In this document: piece after piece, positions 13,186 to 25,353 of the stretch
How the letters are laid out: each line of letters opens with the position of its first letter
Position numbering within the stretch: position 1 is the first letter of the stretch
Assembly: GCA_963082975.1 (NCBI GenBank)
Contig: OY720350.1
Span: 52,158,734 to 52,222,733, forward strand
DNA: 64,000 bases
Origin: Labia minor
Lineage: Eukaryota > Arthropoda > Insecta > Dermaptera > Spongiphoridae
Direction of reading: 5' to 3'
Program-made: the position numbers and the translations under genes
The notes under the pieces: model-generated
What the model was told of the DNA's origin: nothing
The model's input: only the letters and a program-made list of their open reading frames with translations
Database searches by the model: none

Positions 13186-13324
13186 CAAGTGCTGGTAATT
13201 TTCTTTTTACTTTTCGTTTCCACACTTCAGTAACATCTTCCAATGTAATATTCCAATGTTTATCAAAAACCGTTACATATCCAATACAATAGCCACGTAC
13301 ACTTGTCATATCTCGTATTGATAC
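13186..13324 (-). CDS. LSM11: LSM11 homologue, Sm1-motif exon
   Basis: This exon is 139 nt long. The acceptor ends TTATTTTAAAG and the donor is GTAAGT (plus strand ACTTAC, 13180-13185). It codes for 46 residues plus one base of a split codon. The peptide holds a clear Sm1 motif: VRGYCIGYVTVFDKHWNITL followed by EDVTEVWKRKVKRK. The hallmark Sm1 features (hydrophobic strand, Gly, Phe-Asp, Trp-Asn and an acidic Leu-x-Asp-Val turn) are all present. The DKxWNxxLxDVxE(V/T) pattern is typical of LSM11 rather than generic Sm proteins. From family knowledge, LSM11 and LSM10 replace SmD2 and SmD1 in the U7 snRNP ring that cleaves histone pre-mRNAs. The basic tail continues in a further exon not found in the window. 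The Sm2 strand is therefore probably encoded to the left of position 1. Confidence 0.9.
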
Positions 13325-13489
13325 CTTTAAAATAAACAACAAAACAAAAAAATTATTAAATAAATAAAATTAATTAATTTTTAATTTTATATAGGGTAAA
13401 TATTCAGGTATATATATAATTTAATATTTCCAATCAGAAATATTATTTCATTTATTAACTAGGTCTTCACGGTACCATTTTTTTTTTGT

Positions 13490-13730
13490 TTTTCTCGGCC
13501 CCCCTCTTCCCTCCTCCTTCAATTCTTTCACTCTTCCTTGTCCCAACCACATTATCCGTCATTCAACGTTGGCTGATTTGGTTATATTATTGTCATTTCG
13601 TTTCTAATCGCCCCACGTGTGGCCATATTATTCTTTGAATAGGGCAGATCGATCTTAGGCCTTGCACGTGTCATGTCACACACATCGACAATTACCACCC
13701 CTTAAGCTAAACACCACGACACAGACAAAA
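13490..13730. promoter_or_regulatory. GC-richer intronic island with two CACGTG E-boxes
   Basis: This block lies only 170 bp upstream (in transcription) of the Sm1 exon of LSM11. It stands out from AT-rich intron and contains two perfect CACGTG palindromes (13614-13619 and 13665-13670) plus a TGTCATGTCACAC stretch. It could be an intronic regulatory element or part of an unrecognised repeat. Confidence 0.3.
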
Positions 13731-13964
13731 AGTGTATAAATGTGTAATATAAAAAGAAACTCTTCCACAGTCATTTCATTTCACTTATTCAAAAATAAAT
13801 TATGTGATATTATGAGATATATGGAATATTTATGTATAGTAGACACGCGAAATATTTTCAGGATTTTAAATCAATTTAATTTATAAAACTAGTGTCTATT
13901 TAACAACACGATTTTTTGAATAAATTTTTTATAATATACATAATCCTATTTTTTTAAAAGAAAA

Positions 13965-14872
13965 TATCTATCTATCTCTGTGGCTTGAGAGTTCTTGGCT
14001 AAAGCAACAACATTTCTGCAAGTGTCTCTATCCTGAGCCACAACCACCCAATCCCTACCCTCTCCCATCTCTCTCACGTCCCTTCCTATATTGTCCATCC
14101 ACCATATCTTTGGTCTTTCAAGCGGACGTTTCCCACAAATATATATTTCGCGATTCTTTTCTCTCCCATTCTAGCCACGTCCCATGCCCATCGTAGACTT
14201 CTCGATTTGATTACCCTAACTATGTCTGAAAATAAACAGAGGTTATGTAATTTCTTATTTTGCAGTCTCCACCATTCCCCCGTTACTTCATCTTTGACCC
14301 ATAAATGCTGTGGAGAATCCTATTCTCAAATACTCTAAACCTACTCTCGTCTCCTAAGGTCATAGACCATGCCTCTCATCTAGATAACACAACAGACAAA
14401 ATAATTTTTTTATATATTTTAATTTTGATCCCCTTTGATAATATTTTTGACGAGATAAACCCCTTTTTTGCCTTGTCCGATTGCAACCTCGATTTAAGTT
14501 CTTCTCGAATATTGTTATCCTTCGTGATTACAGAACCTAAGTACTTAAATTTTTCTACATTTTCAAATTCTACGTTTTGTATGTTAAGACTTTGTGTGTT
14601 ATAATGTTTCTCTCTGTTATTAAATATTTTGTCTTATCACTATTAATTTCAAGCCCCATCTCTTTTCCTGCTTCGAATTTATTTTCTACCAATCTTTAAT
14701 TGCAATTGCCGAATCTCCTATTATATTTAAGTCGTCTGCATATTCTAATACTTAATTTTTTTTGTTTAATTGGATTCCGTTTGATTTTCCCCCAATTTGT
14801 CTAATCACATATTCCAGTACTAAATTAAATAAAATTGGTGATAATGCGTCTCCTTGTTTTAGCCCAAAATAA
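13965..14872 (-). mobile_element. LINE fragment with reverse transcriptase motifs, copy 2
   Basis: Read on the minus strand, it opens with reverse-transcriptase block KQGDALSPILFNLVLEYV. Then comes EYADDLNIIGDSAIAI, whose catalytic YADD codons lie at 14731-14742. Next are KYLGSVIT-like and S..L...(I/V)LLYG-like thumb-region remnants and RLRWA/GHG-like C-terminal remnants, and finally a GATA-type 3' tail at 13965-13976. In-frame stops and shifts (for example just before the EYADD block) show it is dead. It is 5'-truncated, lacks endonuclease, and lies in the LSM11 intron between the NVLT and Sm1 exons. Confidence 0.85.
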
Positions 14873-14879
14873 TATTAAC

Positions 14880-17624
14880 AATAATAAATTAAAAAATTAA
14901 TAATTATATTTGTATTTTTATAATAGAGATATTGAATTCTAAAAATATTTGAGCAATTCTTTAGATATATTTTCATTTATAAATTATTATTATTATTAGT
15001 TAAATTTTTTTTTTTTTATCAACTTCTTGATTTAACCACACTTTCTCAAGCTTCTAATCTCAGAGACGTATGCCACTCAGCCCACGCTTGGATGAACTCT
15101 TTCTTATTCATTATTAAATTTCTATGATTGTATATAATTTGTCGATTCCATAATTACATATTCTAGACATGTTTTTTTTTTGCTGAAAAAATAATAGAAT
15201 TATTAATATTTCAATTAAATATTAAAATTATTTCTATGTAAATTATAATTTCATATATTACACTTGAATACTATATATTGATCACCTTATAATTTTGTCA
15301 TATAAATATATTATCATCTTAACTGTATTGATAGATTTATTATACAGACAACGTGATTTATTGACAATATATATATATTATTACTATAAAATAATTTATT
15401 AAAAAAATCCTTATATATTATCTAGAAAATTATTCAATGTTATATATAAAATATAATTGAAATAAAATGACCTTAGGGCTTTTTCTCAAATAACCATCAA
15501 AAGTTGGGAAAATATTATCGAGGTTTAATTATTATACCTATATATATAGGTATTAATTTAATAAAACTACATTATTAAAATAATTGAATTGAAAATTACC
15601 TTAGGGTCTATTCAATCAAAAAATAAGAACCGAATCAAATTTGAAATTAAATATTGCATATATAAATTTAAATTGGTTCTTTATGAGAAAATATAATATG
15701 TAATTAATTTTTCTATTATATATCTAACATTAAAATGGATCATTTTCATTATTAAAATAAATGATATGTGTGTACTTTTATTTCAATTAAAATATATATT
15801 TTGTGATTATTTCAAAAAGTTCTTTTTCATTTTCATTTTGTAGGGTAAATTATAATGAATTGAGAAAATAAAAAAATAAATAAATGAATGTTGATTCAGT
15901 ATTTATAAAATAATATAATTAATACTCTCTATATATATAAATTAAATAAGTATTCATGATATTTGTATGTGTAAAAGACATTATTGTGTGATTTTATAAT
16001 CAAAATTTATTATCATATATGAAATATTTAATGTGATTCAAGTAATAAATCATTTCTAAATGTTATTCAAAACAGTTTGGAGCCCTTAAACTTTTCTTTA
16101 GTAAATTTATTTTTTAGGTAATTTAATTATCTTTTGATTCTAAAATTTTCTAAACTATCTAAAGGAGGAAAATGTACTTGTAAATCAAAACGATTCCACG
16201 AAATATAATTTTATAATAAAATAAAATATTATTTGTTTTTATTAAATATATAAATAACAGAACATAACAAATAAAATATAACAAATAATAATATAATATA
16301 CCCAGATTTATCATGAAATAAAATCTTGATTTGAACTAACACCCAAATACATATACCTATATATTAAATAGTATGTCTTTTCCTACCCTTAACCTACATC
16401 TCGTATATTCAAAATGATTTCCTAATTTGACTGGGAAATAACTATCTTATACATACACACTAGATACGCATTATATCATGATAGCCTTATCCTTGAATAT
16501 TAAATGAAGGACTATCATTTTCCTGATCCTGGCAATGTCATTCTAACCTTATGAAAGAATGTGAAACTTCTAAATATTATAGGCAAAAAATATAAAATTG
16601 CATCATTAATAATTTAATTAACTTGTATAGTTTTACGAGAAAATCAAATATTTATTATTTGCAATTTATTATTTTTCTTGATTAAATGTACATTAAAAGT
16701 TAATTAATCTGATGAAATTAATTGATGATATTTTTTTAAAATAAATTTTAACTATTATTAATGAATACTTTACTATTTTAATTAATTTATTTTTTTTGTA
16801 TATTTTTGTTTTAGTTGTCATTTGCTGTTTGACATAACAAACTCAAAATTTCACTATTTTTGAAGATCAACGGGAATATTAATTTTTTGGTAAGTTGTTA
16901 AATTAATATTAGTAATATTTAACATAAAAGAGAGAGAGGGGGAGAGAGAGAAAGTGTAAGGAAATATAGAATTAAATTTAGTGATGAGAGTGAAGAGAGA
17001 AGTGCAGAGATTGCGGTTTTGCATTCCATCTCTCTCTCTCTTTCTGAGTAGACGTCATCATCGGATATGATGATGCGCCTAGTAAGCTGGAGCAGGATGG
17101 GCAAATTAAGAAAGAACGGTGACGAGGGGAGGGGGCGATGACAAGGTCTCGTCCTTGGCCATTTTGATTTCTCGTTTAGGGGTGCCTATGCGTGCGGGTA
17201 TACCTTAGAAATTAACTAACTATAATATCTCAATAAACAATTATAATAAATAAATAAATAAAAAGAAATGATTAAAGGGAGAAATAGATTTTTATTTCCT
17301 CCCCTGATTAGGTAGAACCTACCTTGAAATAGTCAATAGATACCTATGTCATTGACCTTTAAATATATATATTGCCCAAAGAATAATCTAATCGATATCA
17401 AAACTTCGGTAATTTTTCAATGAATGAATGAAAGAAATTAAAGACTTTCATAATAAAATTAAATTAAATATTCATTTTATTCCATTTAATTTATGGATAG
17501 TTAAAAAACAAATTATAATAGAAGGATTAAGACAGAACAATTTTTATCAAAAAATTTATAGAAAAATAAAATAAAATTAAATTGTTTTTTTTATATACTT
17601 AATTAGTAATTAACAATGAATTTA
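14880..17624. other. LSM11 intron, gene-free
   Basis: AT-rich intronic DNA. A GA-rich segment at 16927-17050 and a GC-richer patch at 17075-17200 stand out, but they show no domain, TIR or splice-supported frame. Confidence 0.5.
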
Positions 17625-18657
17625 TTAAAATTATAATTAATAATAAAAATGATTCTTAAATTGATCAAAATTATTAGAAATTATTTAAACAAGTAAAAAA
17701 AAAAAAATAATTACAAATAATTAATAAATAAAAAATTAATTATATTATTAATTATTTTGAATTTTTAAATTTATTAACAATGTAAATTTAAAATGTATTT
17801 GTTGGAGTGAAGTAGGGATATATTGATAATTATTAAAATAAGGTAAAACCCGTTTTAAAGTAAAATTTTAATTTTAATTAATTAAAATTGTAATTAATAA
17901 TAAAAATGATTCTTAAATTGATCAAAATTATTAGAAATTATTTAAACAAGTAAAAAAAAAAAAAATAATTACAAATAATTAATAAATAAAAAATTAATTA
18001 TATTATTAATTATTTTGAATTTTTAAATTTATTAACAATGTAAATTTAAAATGTATTTGTTGGAGTGAAGTAGGGGATATATTGATAATTATTAAAATAA
18101 GGTAAAACCCGTTTTAAAGTAAAATTTTAATTTTAATTAATTAAAATTGTAATTAATAATAAAAATGATTCTTAAATTGATCAAAATTATTAGAAATTAT
18201 TTAAACAAGTAAAAAAAAAAAAATAATTACAAATAATTAATAAATAAAAAATTAATTATATTATTAATTATTTTGAATTTTTAAATTTATTAACAATGTA
18301 AATTTAAAATGTATTTGTTGGAGTGAAGTAGGGATATATTGATAATTATTAAAATAAGGTAAAACCCGTTTTAAAGTAAAATTTTAATTTTAATTAATTA
18401 AAATTGTAATTAATAATAAAAATGATTCTTAAATTGATCAAAATTATTAGAAATTATTTAAACAAGTAAAAAAAAAAAAAATAATTACAAATAATTAATA
18501 AATAAAAAATTAATTATATTATTAATTATTTTGAATTTTTAAATTTATATTAATAATGTAAATTTAAAATGTATTTGTTGGAGTGAAGTAAGGATATATA
18601 TTGATAATTATTAAAATAAGGTATAAAACCCGTTTTAAGGTAAAATTTTAATTTTAG
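17625..18657. repeat. Tandem array, four units of about 258 bp
   Basis: Four near-identical units follow head to tail. The landmark GATTCTTAAATTGATC occurs at 17651, 17908, 18167 and 18424 (periods 257, 259 and 257). Each unit has an A-run, an AATTAATTATATTATTAATT block and TTGGAGTGAAGTAGGGATAT. The first three are almost identical; the last is more diverged at its right end. The array stops about 220 bp from the LSM11 exon at 18878-18996, inside the 5.55-kb intron. Confidence 0.93.
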
Positions 18658-18877
18658 GATCGTCATATAAAGAATTAAAAATTGATTTCTATTCTTTTAA
18701 AAATTAACTCTGAAGATAGATGTATATATAATTTTATTATATTAATTATAATAATAAATTTAAGAATAAAATAAAAATTCATTAATTAAAAAATTAAATA
18801 ATTCAACCAAAATTGATGTCATTTCATGATTTCTGTTTTGAAATTTTTTTTTTTTTTTCTATTCTGTTTATCATTAC

Positions 18878-18996
18878 CTTGACTCTAGTTCTTCGCTCGA
18901 CACTTTCCCACAATCGATGTAAGGGCCCTTCAATCTGCGGCATTTTAGTTAAAACGTTTTTAAGTGACTTTAAAGGTTTCGATACTTTCACCATTT
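18878..18996 (-). CDS. LSM11: LSM11 homologue, internal exon with the conserved NVLT...GPL block
   Basis: This exon is 119 nt long. It follows an acceptor ending TTTCAG (plus-strand CTG at 18997-18999) with a moderate pyrimidine tract, and runs to a donor GTAATG (plus-strand CATTAC, 18872-18877). After two bases of a split codon it encodes 39 residues. These include KNVLTKMPQIEGPLHRL (residues 12-28) and end ERRTRVK in phase 0. Human LSM11 has an equivalent block (NVLTRM, then a Gly-Pro/Ser-Pro-Leu helix and a basic segment) directly before its Sm1 strand. The next exon continues as V-S-I-R, so the protein reads across the splice as expected. An overlapping plus-strand open frame is only its shadow. 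The phase-1 acceptor does not match the phase-0 end of the first exon. Either a linker exon is missing or a weaker AG at the AAG codon before Ser-Leu-Lys is used. Confidence 0.85.
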
Positions 18997-19384
18997 CTGA
19001 AACATATGTAGAAAAGATTGAACATAAAAAAAAAATTAATCAATTTGTGAAAGTGAAAGTATAATAACAATTTCATAGGAGGGATCTTTATTGTAAATTA
19101 AAAATGATCAATATATTGTTTGCGCAAATTTACCTTCACTTAATCTATAATATATATCAGATAATAATTGCTTCCTGATTGAAAATTGCTTCTGAATCAT
19201 GACTTCAATAATAAAACATTTATTACATTCAAAACAAAAAAAATCTTTCCTGAGCCTATAAAATTATTAAATAAAATGATTTTTAATGGATCTAAGAATC
19301 CAAGCCCAGTTAATTTACACATTTATTTTAATTCCATCATATTAAATATATTTTAATGATATAATATATATTTTTATGTACTTC

Positions 19385-19447
19385 ACTGAGCTTTAAACTT
19401 TAAACTTCAAATTCAGTAGTCACTATTTTACCATTGAGCTAAACTAT
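19385..19447 (-). repeat. tRNA-like / SINE-head relic
   Basis: On the minus strand it reads TTTAGCTCAATGGTAAAATA, an A-box-like D-arm sequence, followed about 30 nt on by a degenerate GAAGTTTAAAG-type B box. It is too degenerate to be a functional tRNA. A decayed SINE head or tRNA pseudogene is plausible. Confidence 0.3.
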
Positions 19448-20861
19448 TATTTAAAAACAATATCATATAAATTAATACCTTAATAATATTAATATTGACA
19501 AATTTCTAATTATTTTCTATATAAAATTTGTATTCAACTTATTTCAATAGACTTAAATAGAAATCAAAATCAAAATATTTTATAATTTAATTTGTTTTTT
19601 ATTTTAAATTTTGATAAAATTAATTTTAAAAAAATATAAATTAATTAATTCATTTTTGAGATCTAATAAAATTAATTTAAAATAAAAATAAAAAATAATT
19701 TATATGTATAAAATATAATTGAAACTATTTAGTTAATTTCAGATCTATTCATAAAAACAAATTTGGGTTCAATTTTATTTTGGCTCCTTTGAACAATTTT
19801 CGAAATAGAAATAAACCAATCCTTAACTGAATGAATTCAACTACCTTTAACTAAAATATTGTAAGCAGTGTATTGATTTGTGAAATAAATAAACACATAT
19901 GCCAAGATTATATTTTATAGATATTGAGATTATTTTCATTTTTCGATGAGTAGAAGAAAAGGGATGATAATTTAAAAATTAAAAGATAAAAAATTGATTA
20001 TTCTTTATGATCAATTTCGATAAGTTCTTTATCTTTATTTGAAATCCCCTTCCGATTTGACCGGAAATCTATTTTTAATCGTAAATGAATGACGATTATT
20101 TTTTTTCCTATTTTTATCCAAACCGCCTAGGTTATTGACATGCTCCTATAGAAATTGAAATATACAACCATTGACGAGAGTTAATTATACGTTCCCGAGG
20201 CAAACCAAGAGAAAGAAAAAGTGCTTTCTATTTATTTTTATTTATTCCTAACACTAATCTTTAAACTTATTTACTTTTAACTTTTTTTTAAAAGTACTTT
20301 CCATTTTTATTATTCTTGATATTTTATATACCTCATAGAATGGTAGTAAATTAAGATGAAAATTAGAGAGAAATTTAAAAATAATAATTTTGAAAATTTA
20401 ATTATTTATTTATTTAAATTAAACTTTTAGCCGTATTCGCGAAATCTCTAATCATCCCCTCTCTATAATTTTTCATGTAATTCGCCACTTTATTTAAACA
20501 TAATTTATTAAGTGGATATGAGTTAATTAAAATAATATTGTACATTTAGCAATTTAAAAAAATAATAAAAAAACTAATTGTATTTTAAAATATTTCTCTT
20601 CTTCTAAATATAAAAATTATAAAAAAATTTAAAGATATAAGGATAAAAATTTTAATTTAAATGATAAAAATTTTTTTAATATTAATTATCCTTTTGATAT
20701 GACTTTTTTTTATTTATTGCTAAATATTTAAAACAAAATTTCAATATTGCGTTTATTTGCATTCAATAAAGTAATTATAAGAAGTAAAAACTAATATCTT
20801 TTACTCATCTTTTTATTATAATGTTTATTTGTATTTATTATAATCGAATTGTCAGGGCTCA

Positions 20862-21010
20862 TTGAACCTGATAGCCCTATTATTGATAACGAGAAAATCG
20901 ATTATAGTATATATCCTTCAGTCGAAAAAAACGGACTAATGATATTTTTTTCTAAGAAAGTAATTTTCACTATTAATCGGGCAGACTATTCATTGAAATA
21001 TCCAAAAAAA
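20862..21010 (+). other. Coding-like fragment, unidentified
   Basis: After an acceptor-like GAATTGTCAG the plus strand is open, reading LIEPDSPIIDNEKIDYSIYP and continuing with SVEKNGL to a lysine/poly-A run. Composition is less AT-skewed than the surroundings and the peptide looks protein-like. There is no ATG start and no recognisable domain. A donor-like GTAATT occurs within it at 20960-20965. It may be an exon of an unseen gene or a transposon remnant. Confidence 0.2.
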
Positions 21011-22191
21011 AAAAAAAAAAAACGTTTTATGATGTATGTGTGTGTAAAAAATTAGAAATGATAATATACCGATAAATTAAATATTTAATAGCAAAATAAT
21101 GATAAACTATTTTAAAAGATGATCTTAATTAGGTTTTCATTTTTATTCAACATGGAATTATTTTTATTTATTAATAATTTGTTCTTATTTATAATATTTA
21201 TTAATAAATAACTATAATTATGAAAATTCTTTTATGCATTTATTTATATAATTTGACCAGAACACTTTAATCTTGAAAAACAATCTTTTTAGATTTAAAA
21301 ATTTAATAGGGTTGAAAAAGGGAATATTAATATATTTAATAATATAGGTAAAATGGGGAAATGATTTCAAATTATATATTATTCATTTTGTTTCTTTTGT
21401 TCTTTAAAAATATCTTTGAATATGTAACAAAAAAAAAAAGGAATTAGCAAAGAACAAGTTAATTAATGAAAAAGTTAGTGATTATATTTAATTGATGAAA
21501 AAATATATAATTGTAAATTAATAAATAACTAAATAAATCAAAATTTTTATTAAATTTGAAAAATATATAAAATAATATCCCTGTTTAATAAATATTCTCT
21601 ATTGTTAAAATAAATCTTTTCGATTTGTTTTTTTTTTTAAATAAATAAGTATAAATTATTTTCAAACTTATGTTTAGACGAAACTACATTTAATAAATTT
21701 TAAATTGTAATAATTTTAAAAAATGTGACATGAAGGACGGATTGTTGGATAGTTGAAAATATTTCAGATTAAAAATAACGACAGAGAGAGAGAAAGATAC
21801 AAATAAGAATAAATTTTCAAAATTACACCTAAATGTCTGCAACCAGTACATCATTTAATAAAAGAATAATAATTTTCTAAATACAATTTAGCTTACTTAT
21901 TTATAAATTTTATTTTTGAAAACTAAAATGTCCAAATTTAACATAAATATAATATAATGGTACAATATTATAATTATCCAGAATCGTAAATAAAGACCGA
22001 TATTTGATTGAATTATTATAAGTGAACGTAAAAAAATCATATCGCTTACGCCATAGTGTATAGAGCAAATTAAAGAAGTAATATATATAAATATAAATAT
22101 AAAAGCTAAAATAAAAATATTTAACAATAAAATAACTTAGGTTATATTTCTCATAAATGTATTTATTAAAGCTTTTGTGGTTATTTTGATA

Positions 22192-22626
22192 ATTATTAAG
22201 AGAATTTTTATTAAAAGACCACATTATTTGTATAAAATTATTTATTAAATTAAAATAATTGTACAACGTTTCAACTGCTTATTCTGCAGTCGTTTTCAAG
22301 TAACCGTACGCTTGCTTATAATTTACTATCTTTTTTATAGAGACATAATGCACTATCATACTTCTTGATTGTAAACGCTTGCTTTGACAATTGCTGCTGA
22401 CTTCATGTTGTGATTAAGAATTGGCGGCAAAAATTGGCGCCAATATCACTGCCTATATAAGAGGTGACGTGTCCCAACATGCATCAGTCCGCTTGAATCG
22501 GAGCAAGCGTACGGTTACTTGAAAACGACTGCAGAATAAGCAGTTGAAACGTTGTAGAATTATTTTAATTTAATAAATAATTTTATACAAATAATGTGGT
22601 CTTTTAATAAAAATTCTCTTAATAAT
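22192..22626. mobile_element. Foldback element with 125-bp inverted arms
   Basis: Arms at 22192-22316 and 22502-22626 are inverted copies with a single mismatch, separated by a 185-bp loop. The inner half of each arm carries AGCAAGCGTACGG, an ACTGCAGAATAAGCAGTT hairpin and GAAACGTTGT; the outer half is AT-rich. The loop has a TATA-like CTATATAAG and a GGCGCCAA palindrome. A related motif (ACAACGTTTC...TTCTG.AGTCG) occurs in the foldback at 36587-36762, so this is a family. The GAAACGTTG tail motif recalls terminal sequences of Penelope-like elements; that link is inference. Confidence 0.8.
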
Positions 22627-23734
22627 AAAATAACTTAGCTATCATTTCATAAAATATAACAATCCTAGAATTCAATTAAGTTTATCATTATTTCTAGAAT
22701 TAACATTATCTTTACCTTTTAAATTTGGATTAATTTTATTCTTGATATTAATATTATATTATTAATTCAATTATCTATTTTTTATTTCCATTTTATATAT
22801 TATTGATATTTAATTATAATTCGTAATGTACCATTAAGTACTATTAAGTGAAGAGGAAGAGTGAGAGAGTAATATTTTAGGAAGAAAAATGAAGATAAAA
22901 ATTAATAATATATATTATTATTATTAATAATGCTGGATCTACGATGTGTAGGAGAAAAAAGTTGAGGAGAAAAATTAAGAGAAAAAGGAAAAGGAGGGGT
23001 CGTGATAAGAATGATTAGAGGAGAAATAGAAATGAGGAGTGTTATCAATAAATAAGTGTATCGTGTAAAATGATAAAAAAAAGGGATTTCCGAATGAAAA
23101 CAGAAGAATTTCGTTAGGCATTGGCGTCAGTCACCTGGGTGGGTAGCCAAAGGTGTAGGCATTTGGTGTTCGGATGGGAGCATCGAACTGAAATGTCGTT
23201 CGTTCACTTTCGGCCGCACGAGAGCGTGTCCAAATTGTTGAATTGTACCTTGGCAAAGACGGACAGACAGACAACAACCACACCATTACGTTTTAATTAT
23301 ACCATAGGATCATTTTTTCATAATATCTAGGTATATATTATATATTCATATTCCATAATGATAATTTGAATATTACTTTTTTTTTTTATATAAAAATCTC
23401 ATTCATAAAAGGTTTAAAATATATTAGTAAAATCGAATATCATTCAGTCTATTTATTAAATACTTTAAAATATCACATAATATTTACTAATTGGTGTTTA
23501 AGAGAGTTAAATAATAAATATTTTAATTTATAACCCAATATTTCAATAAGAAAGTAGCTAATTATAGAAATATAATGAAATATATACATATAGAGGTATA
23601 TTTTTAAAAAATACTAATTCAATTGTGTAAATATTACCTTTCATTTAATCGTCTATTGAATGAAAATTGATTATTTGTCAAAAAAACTTAAGCTTCTTAA
23701 AACTCACATATATATATATATATATATTGGAATG

Positions 23735-24075
23735 AAACACAGGTTTTTGGATAAAAAAATTATATTATTTTTCAATTTAGTCTCCTTTTAGCTCTATACA
23801 CTTTGTCCAATGTTTCTCTAATTTTTTGATCACTTCCAAGAAATAAGATCAAGATCGGGGACATCAAAATAGGTATTTATTTGTGAGAATTCATCGTTGG
23901 AGTCTAATATCTCTTTCCGCCGAGTCATTTCTTTAGGTTTGGAAACAAGAAATAGTCACTCGGGGCTAAATCTGGAAAATAGGGTGGATGAGGGTGCAAT
24001 TCATGGATTTTCATGGAAGTTCACTTTTTCAATTTTCTTCTCAAATCACGATGTAATTTGTTAATAATGGGGAAT
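23735..24075 (-). pseudogene. mariner transposase C-terminal relic
   Basis: On the minus strand it codes HPPYFPDLAPSDYFLFPNLK, the diagnostic end of the mariner D,D34D catalytic core; the Asp of PDLAPSD is the third catalytic residue. It is followed by a stop, LGGKRY, several stops and frame changes, and a degenerate ETLDKVYRAKRRLN-like segment. The latter corresponds to the RW.KCI...G.Y region that closes mariner transposases. The N-terminal DNA-binding part and terminal repeats are not seen. It is a truncated, inactive copy in the LSM11 intron. Confidence 0.85.
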
Positions 24076-25262
24076 ATAAAAAGCCAGGGACTTATTGACA
24101 TGCCCTCGTATATATATATGTATATATATATATATACGAGAGAGAGAGACAGAGAGAGAGCTTTGATGGATTTGTTAAAAGATCTAATATATATAACTTT
24201 AAATAAAAAGTCAAATTAAGGATTATCAAGAAGGAAATATTTATAGCATTTTTTATTTAATTTTAAATAAATCTACATTGGAAATCTAATAAATTGAATA
24301 AATAAGGGATTCCTCCTTTTAATGCTTCTAATGTATTGAATATATTTAGGTTTAAAAAAATTTCTAATTAAAAATTAATATTAAATATTCTTAAATGTTA
24401 AATGTCTTCAATCATTTTTCAATTTCATTTTATTTCTTGAATATTAATTTAAAATGTCAGTTCGGTTTAATTGAAAATGTAAAACGATAATAGAAATTAT
24501 AAAACATATGAAGTTGATACCTATCAAAAATTATAAATTAGATGAAATTTTATATAATATAAAAGAAAAATAATAAGTAAAATATTATGAAAATATATTC
24601 TTGTTTATTCCGCCTGAAAGTTGTTATGCATTTATTTTTTCAGAATCATCTACTGCGATTGAATAAAATAATATCAATTACAAAACCATTCTCAGTTCAA
24701 TTGTAGATGCATTAAAAAAAAGGTGGGAGTTTTCTAATTGATATTTTCAACTTAATCTCACATTATAAGATTGATTTATTTATTGTTTTTTTATTGGAAT
24801 CTGTGCAATAAATATTTCATGAGAGTATATACTAGAATGTTATAATAACATGTTTGTTGCTGTTGTTTTTAAATTTCATTTAAACGTAAGCACTTTAACT
24901 TTTATCTCAAGTGGTTTGAAAATTTATTCTTTTCTTTCAGAATATCCACTTGACGTTCCATAATTTTAGAAATAAATCGTGAAAGATAAAAAAAGAAAGA
25001 ATTATGTTATTGATGGAAATTCGAATGATAGTATACTTTTTCTATATTTAAAAAAAAACAATGGAAAACAAAAATTGACTATACTAACTAAAGATATATT
25101 TTAGCATATACATTAGTCGATTAGTCTAAGGTCTATTCAGTTTAAACATCTATATATATAAAAAAAGGTTTTTGTCTGCACATTGCTCTGAATTTAAAAA
25201 TTTTTGCATATCTTCGCGTTTCATGACCTCTAGAATCCAAAAGTGACTTTAGAATTTTTCAC

Positions 25263-25263
<1 letters not shown>

Positions 25264-25353
<90 letters not shown>
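25264..25353. repeat. (TCTG)n microsatellite, about 22 units
   Basis: An uninterrupted 90-bp run of the tetranucleotide TCTG lies inside the Helitron-like 5' region. The sister copy at 7832-8140 has only about three units at the same place, so the run expanded in this copy. Confidence 0.98.

Noticed and set aside
14305..14604. 99-codon plus-strand frame
   Set aside because: Antisense of the LINE reverse-transcriptase region; the coding sense is the minus strand.
18813..19064. 83-codon plus-strand frame
   Set aside because: It is the antisense shadow of the LSM11 NVLT exon; only the minus strand shows family motifs and paired splice sites.
21910..22266. 118-codon minus-strand frame
   Set aside because: Asn/Tyr/Phe/Ile-rich, partly inside a foldback arm; typical AT-rich noise.
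25264..25353. CRISPR-like array
   Set aside because: It is a pure tetranucleotide microsatellite without spacers.
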